Of a DNA stretch of 14,918 bases, positions 1-5,587 are shown one piece after another; position 1 is the first letter of the stretch, and every line of letters begins with the position of its first letter. The notes under the pieces are model-generated. The model searched no databases, was not told the origin of the DNA, and worked only from the letters and a program-made list of their open reading frames with translations. The DNA comes from DATAEU01 sp046724395 (GTDB lineage Bacteria > Actinomycetota > UBA4738 > HRBIN12). A program made the translations under genes and the position numbers. Where the stretch lies: the NCBI GenBank assembly GCA_046724395.1, contig JBKOWM010000102.1, forward strand, positions 1-14,918. The letters are read 5' to 3'.

Positions 1-30
1 CTTCGTGACCGGATGCACCTCGAAGGCCAT
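1..30 (-). CDS. N-terminal fragment of a gene running off the left edge
   Basis: A minus-strand ATG at 30-28 opens a frame reading MAFEVHPVTK before the window ends. The only support is its promoter context: a TAGGAT hexamer sits exactly six bases upstream, the same arrangement seen at several well-supported genes in this window. The ten visible residues are too few to assign a family. They loosely resemble the first strand of some GNAT acetyltransferases, but this is a guess. It lies 78 bp downstream of the stop of the small zinc protein at 109-390, on the same strand. Confidence 0.4.
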   Translation of the reverse strand, partial: MAFEVHPVTK

Positions 31-36
31 CGACCG

Positions 37-42
37 ATCCTA
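37..42 (-). promoter_or_regulatory. -10 element of a leaderless promoter
   Basis: Reading the minus strand, TAGGAT (42 to 37) is followed by six bases and then ATG at 30. This spacing puts the transcript start at or next to the start codon. I see no good -35 hexamer 16-18 bp upstream. Confidence 0.4.
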
Positions 43-108
43 CCGAGGTCCTTGGTCGCGGGTGCACGTCACTGCGCGTGTACCCGACTCCGAGCGGTTT
101 CTGTCAGT

Positions 109-390
109 TCAGCTGGCCAGGTCGGCGCGATCGCCCCCGTCGTCTCGCAGCATCGGCCAAGGGCAGGGGCAGCCCGGCGCGCTGCACGCGCCGACCGTCT
201 CGTGCAGCCCGACGTAGTGATCGCAACGGTGGCAAGGCTCCTTCGCGATGTTCGCCGGCCAGCGGCGCCGGCCCGCGGCTACCGGGCGGGTCCAGCTCTG
301 GTCGATGTCGCGCACATGGGCGGCACGGACATGTGTGAGGAGCGCTTCGGCCGGCACTACGTCGAGACACACCGGGCAGATGCTCGTCAT
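109..390 (-). CDS. Small zinc-finger protein, unknown role
   Basis: A 93-residue protein rich in zinc ligands. Residues 5-25 form a C2H2-type finger (C5-x2-C8-x11-H20-x4-H25). A second cluster spans residues 53-76, with C53, C56, H58, H63, C69, C74 and C76, the last part reading CSAPGCPCPWP. The regular Cys/His spacing is unlikely to arise by chance and supports this frame over the longer overlapping frames on the plus strand. The start at 390 is chosen because it directly precedes the first finger; a TAACAA hexamer lies six bases before it. It may bind nucleic acid or a protein partner, but nothing here identifies a function. The neighbouring PAP2 gene is on the other strand. Confidence 0.65.
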   Translation of the reverse strand: MTSICPVCLDVVPAEALLTHVRAAHVRDIDQSWTRPVAAGRRRWPANIAKEPCHRCDHYVGLHETVGACSAPGCPCPWPMLRDDGGDRADLAS

Positions 391-396
391 GTCGCG

Positions 397-402
397 TTGT
401 TA
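397..402 (-). promoter_or_regulatory. Weak -10-like element before the zinc-finger gene
   Basis: On the minus strand TAACAA is followed by six bases and the ATG at 390. The last base is A rather than the usual T, so this is a weaker case of the spacing seen elsewhere in the window. No convincing -35 is visible. Confidence 0.25.
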
Positions 403-532
403 CCCGGCAGCGTGCCCGCGCAACGAGGACGAACGTCGTATTTCCGTCACCCCCAAATCGGGCTACACCGGGAGCGGCTCGCTACGCCGTTCGTCCGGCT
501 GGCTCCGGTTGGCAAGGGGTGAGCCGGGGGAC

Positions 533-566
533 CCGTGCACGACGACGCGGCCGGTGTGTTGCACGG
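533..566. repeat. Inverted repeat overlapping the proposed PAP2 -35
   Basis: CCGTGCA (533-539) and TGCACGG (560-566) are a perfect 7-bp inverted repeat separated by 20 bp. The right arm overlaps the TTGCAC hexamer proposed as a -35 element. It could be an operator for a dimeric regulator or a chance palindrome. Apart from this repeat and the two promoter elements, I see nothing else in 391-641. Confidence 0.25.
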
Positions 567-589
567 ACCCTTCTCGGGCCCTCTAGGAT
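559..589 (+). promoter_or_regulatory. Candidate promoter for the PAP2 gene
   Basis: TTGCAC (559-564) and TAGGAT (584-589) are separated by 19 bp. Transcription would begin near 596, leaving a leader of about 46 nt before the ATG at 642. The in-frame ATG at 588 lies inside the -10 hexamer and could not be translated from this transcript, which favours 642 as the start. Confidence 0.35.
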
Positions 590-641
590 GCGACCTGACG
601 GACGACAGCGGTCGGCTTCGGTCGCGACGGTGGGGCGGCTC

Positions 642-1313
642 ATGACTTCACATCTTGTTCGCCAGAGGCGTCGTGTGGATCTGGTCCTCATGATCACGGG
701 CCTTGCAGTGCTCGTTGCCGGTGCCTTCCTGGCGAGACGAGGCGTCTACGGGTGGGAGGTCGTCATCTTCACCGCCGTCAACGACTTGCCCGGCAGCGTC
801 AGCAGACTCCTCTGGATCTTCAACCAGTATGGGAACGCGGTGACGATCCCGGTGGCGACCGTCGTCGCGCTCGTCTTCAGAAAATGGACACTCGCGCTGA
901 CGCTCGCGATCACCGGCGTGACTGTGTACGTGCTCGCGAAGGTCGTCAAGGAGTTCGTCGCACGCGGCCGTCCGGCCGAGCTGCTCGAAGACGTCATCGA
1001 GCGTGAGGAGTTCGCCCCGGGGAGTCTCGGCTATCCATCCGGGCACGCTGCCGTCGCGTGGGCGATCACGCTCTTGATCGCGCCGTACGTCCGACGCGGG
1101 TGGCAGATGGCGGCTCTCGTCATGGCGATCCTCGTGCCGTTCGTTCGCATGTACGTGGGGGCACACCTCCCGCTCGACTTGATAGGTGGGGCGGCACTTG
1201 GCGTGGCGACCGCGTCCGCGGCGAACCTGCTCGTCGGCGTTCCTCGTCGTCGAGCACGCGCGGATGAGCGACCGATTCGAGCGGACGAGGACGCAATCGT
1301 TGCGGACATCTGA
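642..1313 (+). CDS. PAP2-family membrane phosphatase
   Basis: A 223-residue integral membrane protein with all three signature motifs of the PAP2 / type-2 phosphatidic acid phosphatase superfamily. These are K103-x6-R110-P111, P132-S-G-H135, and R169-x5-H175-x3-D179. The two histidines and the aspartate form the phospho-histidine catalytic site, facing the outer side of the membrane in known members. Hydrophobic segments lie near residues 13-31, 66-78, 82-99, 136-150, 155-168 and 177-199. Substrates in the family include undecaprenyl pyrophosphate and phosphatidyl lipids; the sequence does not say which applies. The frame is open back to 519, but 642 is preferred because a GGTGGGG sequence sits six bases upstream and the first membrane helix follows soon after. 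The C terminus is short and charged. Confidence 0.88.
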   Translation: MTSHLVRQRRRVDLVLMITGLAVLVAGAFLARRGVYGWEVVIFTAVNDLPGSVSRLLWIFNQYGNAVTIPVATVVALVFRKWTLALTLAITGVTVYVLAKVVKEFVARGRPAELLEDVIEREEFAPGSLGYPSGHAAVAWAITLLIAPYVRRGWQMAALVMAILVPFVRMYVGAHLPLDLIGGAALGVATASAANLLVGVPRRRARADERPIRADEDAIVADI

Positions 1314-1326
1314 CAAGGGCAGGGCA

Positions 1327-1340
1327 TCGCGTTGACGCGA
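1327..1340. repeat. Short hairpin between PAP2 and ppx genes
   Basis: TCGCG, TTGA loop, CGCGA form a perfect 5-bp stem in the 97-bp gap between the two phosphatase genes. There is no T-run after it, so it is at best a weak terminator or RNA processing feature. I could not identify a credible promoter for the downstream gene here. Confidence 0.2.
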
Positions 1341-1410
1341 ACGATTGCCGGGCGAGGGCGCGCCGCCGAGGGGGTCAAGTAGAACGCCACGACGACCGGC
1401 CGACCCAGAG

Positions 1411-2946
1411 ATGTCCGAGAGCCGGTCGAAGGACACGGCGGATCGTGTCCACGGTCGCACACCCGTCGCCGTCATCGATATCGGGTCGAATTCGGGGCGG
1501 ATTGTCGTCTTCGCCGTGACCGCGCAGGGTCACCTGGAGATCGTTGCCGAGGGTCGCTCGCCGCTTCGCCTCGCGCGGGAGATCGTCGCCCGGCCTCGGC
1601 TGGGGGACGCCGCCATCGCTCGCGTGATCGCCGCGCTCAAGGACTTCACGGCGATCGCGACGGCTTCTTCGGCGCGACGCGTCATCGTCGTCGCGACCTC
1701 GGCGGTCCGGGAGGCCGAGAACGGTTCTCGCCTCCTCGAGCGCGCCGAACAAGAGGCGGACGTCGACGTCGTCGTGATCGACGGGGAACAGGAAGCTCGT
1801 TACGGCTTCCTCGGCGCCGTCTACGGCATGCCGGCGGATCACGGGATGCTCGTCGACATCGGCGGAGGGAGCGTGGAGGCATCCTCCTTCCGGAACCGGG
1901 AATTTGTCCGATCGTGGACGCTGCCGCTCGGCGCGCTTCGCCTGAGTGCGACGTACCTTCGAAGCGACCCGCCTGCTGCCGACGACCTCGAACAGCTTCG
2001 CGAACATGTACGGCGCACCCTGCGGAATGCGGAGCTTCCCGCGCTCGTGTCGGACGAGCGTCTGATCGGCACGGGCGGAAGCATTCGAAACCTCGCGAAG
2101 ATCGACCGGCAGAGTCGCACATACCCGATCCCACAAATCCACGGCTACCGGCTGATACGCGAGCGAGTTCGCGACATCGAGAGCATGCTCGGCTCGCGCA
2201 CGAGCGCGCGGCGGAAAACGATCCGCGGCCTCAACGCCGATCGCGTTGACTCAATCGTCGGCGGAGCCGCCGCCACTCGAGCCATCATGGAGACGCTCGG
2301 CGCAGCGGAGCTCATGGTCTCCGGACAAGGCGTCCGAGAAGGCGTTGTTCACGATCTTCTGGGAAGGCCGCTGCCCGCCCCGGAGCAGGTCAGACGCGCG
2401 TCCGTCGCGGCGTTGGTCGCCCGATTCGCCTCGTGGGACGAGCGCCGAGCGGACCGTCGAACGGCCATCGCCCGCGACCTCTTGGACGCAATCGATCCCA
2501 CCGCGGGGCGCAAGGTCAGGGAGCGGCTCGAGCAGGCGGCGACGATCATCGACATCGGCCGGAGCATCGACTACTACGATCGGGACGCCCACGCGGCCGA
2601 TATCGTCACCGAGTCCGACCTTGCGGGTTTTTCGCACCGAAAGCTGGCGCTCCTGGCCGCGGTCATCCGCGCCGCCGGCCAGGACGGCTCCGTTCTGCGC
2701 ATGTACCGTCCGCTCCTCGGTCCGGAGGACATGCCCGGTGTCTCGAGGGCCGCGGCGATTCTGTCAATGGCCGACGAGATCGAGCGTCGGGTCCCTCCCG
2801 AGGGTCGCCTTGCCGTTCGATGCGTTGTGAGGAAACGGGAGGTGCTGCTGGCGGCGCCGCTCTTCGATCCCTACCGGCAGGGCATCGTGGGCGAGCAATT
2901 TCGTCGAGCCTTCGGGAAACGCCTCGTCATCGATGCGAGGCCGTGA
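1411..2946 (+). CDS. Exopolyphosphatase / pppGpp phosphatase family (Ppx/GppA)
   Basis: A 511-residue member of the Ppx/GppA branch of the ASKHA fold, which removes terminal phosphate from polyphosphate or from pppGpp. The N-terminal nucleotide/phosphate-binding motif is at residues 23-28 (DIGSNS). A GEQEAR motif at 125-130 supplies the likely catalytic glutamate (E128), and the second phosphate loop is DIGGGS at 149-154. GTGGS follows near residue 229. The C-terminal third resembles the HD-like domain of the long Ppx/GppA form, but the usual His-Asp pair is replaced (IDIG followed by DYYDRDAH), so this domain probably lacks metal-dependent activity. The frame is open from a TTG at 1345; ATG 1411 is preferred because conserved sequence begins shortly after it. 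It follows the PAP2 gene by 97 bp and is convergent with the M50 peptidase gene, 13 bp away. Polyphosphatase and GppA activity cannot be separated from sequence alone. Confidence 0.9.
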   Translation: MSESRSKDTADRVHGRTPVAVIDIGSNSGRIVVFAVTAQGHLEIVAEGRSPLRLAREIVARPRLGDAAIARVIAALKDFTAIATASSARRVIVVATSAVREAENGSRLLERAEQEADVDVVVIDGEQEARYGFLGAVYGMPADHGMLVDIGGGSVEASSFRNREFVRSWTLPLGALRLSATYLRSDPPAADDLEQLREHVRRTLRNAELPALVSDERLIGTGGSIRNLAKIDRQSRTYPIPQIHGYRLIRERVRDIESMLGSRTSARRKTIRGLNADRVDSIVGGAAATRAIMETLGAAELMVSGQGVREGVVHDLLGRPLPAPEQVRRASVAALVARFASWDERRADRRTAIARDLLDAIDPTAGRKVRERLEQAATIIDIGRSIDYYDRDAHAADIVTESDLAGFSHRKLALLAAVIRAAGQDGSVLRMYRPLLGPEDMPGVSRAAAILSMADEIERRVPPEGRLAVRCVVRKREVLLAAPLFDPYRQGIVGEQFRRAFGKRLVIDARP

Positions 2947-2959
2947 AGGGTTTCCAACA

Positions 2960-3892
2960 TCAATCGCCGCGCAGGTCCCGTGGTCGACCGCTGGGTGCCC
3001 CCGCATCGTCTCCGCTGCCGTCATGTGACTCTTCGACGTTCGCCGATGCCCGAAGCGAGCGTCGTTTCGACCAGGCGTCGTCCGTCGCTCTCCTGAGTCC
3101 CAGGGCGTTCCACGATGCGAAATACAGGGCGAGCAGCCCGCCGACGGCGCCGACGTTGTGCCAGGCCCAGACGGAGAGGCCGAGCGCGGTTCCAACGGAG
3201 ACGACGCGCGCCAGCCGCCCTGACTCGGCCACCTCCACACGCCGGAGCAGGGTCGCCGTAATCCTCCCGCCGTCGAGCGGCAGGACCGGAAGCAGGCTGA
3301 TTCCCGCCCAGCACAGGCTGACCCACGCCGTATCGCGGACGATCGTCTGCATCGTGGGGGACGAGATCATCCCGGAGCGCGCGAGCGCGAGCGCGGGCAA
3401 CCCCAGGAAGACAATCTGGGCGGCGGGTCCGGCCAGGCCGAGCGCGGCGTCCCTCAAGGCGCTCGCAGGCGGTTCCGAGGCATATGTCTGGCCGCCCATC
3501 GCATTCAGCACGACGCGAACCCGACCTCCGAAGGCGAGCGTCACGGCCGCGTGCGCGAGCTCATGGAACAGGAGCGAGAAGAGCACGACGGCGACCCATG
3601 CCGTGAGCAGGAGGCCGCTCGTGTGCATGCGGAATCCCAGCAGCAGCGCGATCAGGACGAAGGGGATTTCGATGCGGACCGGAATGGGGCCGACGCGGAA
3701 CGACGCCGCCGGCACGTCGCGGATCGACCCTTGCCGATCGACGCCGGGTTGCGCTCCCTCTGTGCCCATTGAGGCGAGCATCGGTCCCGAAACGAACGTC
3801 CTTGAGGGGTCGGGCGCCGATCCGATGGCGCGACACGCCGTGCCGACCCGGCCGCCAGTCTTCTCGGGCCCCGCGGCCGCCGACGTCCGCAT
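2960..3892 (-). CDS. M50-family (site-2 protease-like) membrane metallopeptidase
   Basis: A 310-residue multi-pass membrane protein. The zinc-binding HELAH motif is at residues 110-114 inside a hydrophobic helix, and the third ligand lies in a later helix in LLPVLPLDGGR (residues 200-210, D207). This pairing defines the S2P/SpoIVFB-type M50 peptidases that cut within the membrane. About five hydrophobic segments span residues 76-250. No PDZ or CBS domain is present, so this is a minimal form. The N-terminal 60 residues before the first helix are unusual. A start at M42 (3769) would give a more typical length, but the region between keeps a strong G/C third-position bias (34 of 41 codons), which favours 3892. 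It lies 18 bp after the stop of the small membrane protein and is probably co-transcribed with it. The substrate is unknown; anti-sigma factors and membrane regulators are common targets in the family. Confidence 0.85.
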   Translation of the reverse strand: MRTSAAAGPEKTGGRVGTACRAIGSAPDPSRTFVSGPMLASMGTEGAQPGVDRQGSIRDVPAASFRVGPIPVRIEIPFVLIALLLGFRMHTSGLLLTAWVAVVLFSLLFHELAHAAVTLAFGGRVRVVLNAMGGQTYASEPPASALRDAALGLAGPAAQIVFLGLPALALARSGMISSPTMQTIVRDTAWVSLCWAGISLLPVLPLDGGRITATLLRRVEVAESGRLARVVSVGTALGLSVWAWHNVGAVGGLLALYFASWNALGLRRATDDAWSKRRSLRASANVEESHDGSGDDAGAPSGRPRDLRGD

Positions 3893-3910
3893 CGTCGGCC
3901 GGGAGGGACC

Positions 3911-4117
3911 TCAGTCCGACCCCGGCCGATCGGCGGTACGCACCGGAGTGGACAGGATCTCGTCGTCGCCTTTCACCACGAGCCACGCGATCGCCGCGTA
4001 GGGGAGTGGCGTAACGAACAGCGGCCACCACGCCTCGAGCGCGTCCGCCAGCGCGATCATCGCGAAGCCGATGAGGAACAGCAGGACGATGGCGGCCGTC
4101 CGGCGCGTTTGGCTCAT
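3911..4117 (-). CDS. Small two-helix membrane protein, unknown function
   Basis: A 68-residue protein beginning MSQTRRT, with hydrophobic segments at about residues 8-24 and 30-47 and a short polar tail. A longer open frame extends upstream, but ATG 4117 is preferred. A TACGAT hexamer sits exactly six bases before it, and the upstream part runs into the divergent cyclic-nucleotide-binding gene. The gene is 18 bp upstream of the M50 peptidase on the same strand, so the two probably form an operon. A role as partner or substrate of the peptidase is possible but not shown by the sequence. I do not recognise the family. Confidence 0.6.
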   Translation of the reverse strand: MSQTRRTAAIVLLFLIGFAMIALADALEAWWPLFVTPLPYAAIAWLVVKGDDEILSTPVRTADRPGSD

Positions 4118-4123
4118 GCATGC

Positions 4124-4129
4124 ATCGTA
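4124..4129 (-). promoter_or_regulatory. -10 element of a leaderless promoter
   Basis: On the minus strand TACGAT (4129 to 4124) is followed by six bases and the ATG at 4117. The start region reads GATGCATGCATGAG, containing three overlapping ATGs, of which only the one at 4117 opens the long frame. No strong -35 is seen. Confidence 0.45.
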
Positions 4130-4158
4130 CGCGTCTCGCGCCGCGGGGGCGATCGCGA

Positions 4159-4199
4159 TACGATCCGCGGTCGACGAGGGCGACCGCGAGGAGGTCGAC
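4159..4199 (+). promoter_or_regulatory. Candidate -10 and strong ribosome binding site for the cNMP-binding gene
   Basis: TACGAT (4159-4164) is a plausible -10, placing the transcript start near 4171. GAGGAGG (4188-4194) is a near-perfect Shine-Dalgarno site five bases before GTG 4200 and decides that start over the upstream in-frame ATG at 4071. The matching TACGAT of the divergent gene lies 30 bp away on the other strand. Confidence 0.45.
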
Positions 4200-4619
4200 G
4201 TGGCACGGGACGACATCGACAGCAAGCTGGCCGCCGTGCCGCTCTTCTCCGCTTGCACGCGCCGGGAGCTCGGCATCATCCGTCGAGGCGCCAAGGAGCT
4301 GTCGCACCGCGCCGGCACGGTCATCGCGCGCGAGGGCCAACGCGGCGTGGGGCTGTTTCTGATCGTCGAGGGGGAGTGCTCGGTTTCCATCGGGGGCAAG
4401 GAGAAGGCGACGCTCGGGCCGGGGCAGTTCTTCGGCGAGATCGCGCTCCTCGATGGCGGCCCGAGAACCGCGACCGTTACGGCCGTGACGGACGTACGCC
4501 TCTTCGGCCTGACCGAATGGGTCTTTCGCGGCCTGTTGGCCGAGCACCCGTCGATCGCGCTGAAAACGCTCGAAGCCGTTGCCGGGCGTTTGCGGTCGGT
4601 CGCGACCGAGGGCGTCTGA
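4200..4619 (+). CDS. Stand-alone cyclic nucleotide-binding domain protein
   Basis: A 139-residue protein made up almost entirely of one cNMP-binding (CRP-type) beta-barrel domain. The phosphate-binding cassette is seen as FFGEIALLDGGPRTATV, with the Gly-Glu and the Arg that contact the cyclic phosphate and ribose in classical members. The upstream strand pattern (REGQ..., VEGECSVSIGG) also fits. Unlike CRP/FNR proteins there is no C-terminal helix-turn-helix; the protein ends soon after the C-terminal helix. It therefore probably acts through a partner protein, or the ligand site has been kept for another purpose. GTG 4200 is well supported by its ribosome binding site. It is followed 26 bp later by the glycosyltransferase fusion on the same strand, suggesting an operon. 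The ligand (cAMP, cGMP or none) cannot be read from sequence. Confidence 0.85.
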   Translation: MARDDIDSKLAAVPLFSACTRRELGIIRRGAKELSHRAGTVIAREGQRGVGLFLIVEGECSVSIGGKEKATLGPGQFFGEIALLDGGPRTATVTAVTDVRLFGLTEWVFRGLLAEHPSIALKTLEAVAGRLRSVATEGV

Positions 4620-4645
4620 TGTCTTCACGCTGACGCGGTCCGCGG

Positions 4646-5587
4646 ATGGCCGACGTTCCCGACGAGGTCCGACGCCTGGCCGCCGAACGGGAGGAGCGCC
4701 GCCGCGCGAGGGATTACGCCGCCGCGGACGCGCTTCGCGATCGGATCGCCGATCTCGGATTCGGCATCGTCGACTCGCCGTCCGGCCCTTCGATCGAGCC
4801 GGTCGTGCGACGCGGGACAGATCGCTTGAATCCGAGTGAGGTCTCGTCGGCATTTGGACTCGAGCCGAGGTTCGACGTCTCGGTGCACTGGGTCGTCGAG
4901 GGCTGGCCGGACGACGTCGCCCGCGCCGTGGACGCGTTTCGCCGCTACGAGGGTGACCGCGACGTTCAGTACGTCGTGGCGAACGTCACGGGAGCGGCCG
5001 CCGATGCATTCGGCCCCGGCGTCGAGGTCGTGCCGCTCGTGGACGGCGTCGGGTGGGCGAGCGCCCTCAACGCCGGCCTTCGGCGGTCGCTCGGTCGCCT
5101 GGTGCTCGTCGCCGATGGCTCCGTCGAGCCGACCGGCGAGGTCTTCGGACCCATCGAGGACGCCCTGAGGGATACGAGCGTCGGTGTGTGCGGACCCTTC
5201 GGCATCGTCACGCCCGACCTGCGCGACTTCGAGGCGAGCCTCGGTCCGGACGTCGACGCCATCGAGGCGTACCTCATGGCGTTTCGCAGGGACGTGATCG
5301 CCGGCGTCGGAGGATTCGACGAGCGGTTCCGCTGGTACCGCTCGGCCGACATCGAGCTGTCGTTCCGTGTCAAGGACGCCGGCCTACGGGCCGTCGTCGT
5401 CGACGTTCCCGTCCGGCGGCACGAGCACCGGATGTGGAATCGGGCGTCGGACGACGAGCGCGAGCGGTGGTCGCGGCGGAACTTCAACCGGTTCCTGGAT
5501 CGATTTCGCGGGCGATTCGATCTCACCGTGCGCGGGGCACCACCGGCTGGCCAGGCCCGCGAGAGCGAGCCGGGCGGGAGCCGTTAG
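4646..5587 (+). CDS. CysRS-tail / family-2 glycosyltransferase-like fusion protein
   Basis: A 313-residue protein in two parts. Residues about 8-50 (EREERRRARDYAAADALRD..., then GIVDSPSG) closely match the helical C-terminal tail of bacterial cysteinyl-tRNA synthetases, where the sequence runs R-x-x-A-R-x-x-x-D-(F/W)-x-x-A-D-x-(I/L)-R-D and ends in a D-x-P-x-G turn. Residues about 75-290 look like a GT2-type nucleotide-sugar glycosyltransferase. They contain GWASALNAGLRRSLGRLVLVA, an acidic spot DGS at 157-159 where a DxD motif would be expected, then GGFDERFRWYRSADIELSFR near 222-241, typical of the acceptor-side region. No catalytic CysRS domain is present. The acceptor and product are unknown. 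Its stop overlaps the ftsH stop on the other strand. The two-part assignment is from recognised sequence patterns, not an alignment. Confidence 0.7.
   Translation: MADVPDEVRRLAAEREERRRARDYAAADALRDRIADLGFGIVDSPSGPSIEPVVRRGTDRLNPSEVSSAFGLEPRFDVSVHWVVEGWPDDVARAVDAFRRYEGDRDVQYVVANVTGAAADAFGPGVEVVPLVDGVGWASALNAGLRRSLGRLVLVADGSVEPTGEVFGPIEDALRDTSVGVCGPFGIVTPDLRDFEASLGPDVDAIEAYLMAFRRDVIAGVGGFDERFRWYRSADIELSFRVKDAGLRAVVVDVPVRRHEHRMWNRASDDERERWSRRNFNRFLDRFRGRFDLTVRGAPPAGQARESEPGGSR

Noticed and set aside
13..522. 169-residue plus-strand open frame at the left edge
   Set aside because: It is antisense to the zinc-finger protein, whose Cys/His spacing is far more convincing.
2433..4001. 522-residue plus-strand open frame
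   Set aside because: It overlaps the end of the ppx gene and is antisense to the M50 peptidase; composition is Arg/Ser/Pro-rich without domains.
3561..4853. 430-residue minus-strand open frame
   Set aside because: It lies opposite the cNMP-binding and fusion genes and overlaps the M50 gene in another frame; no motif supports it.
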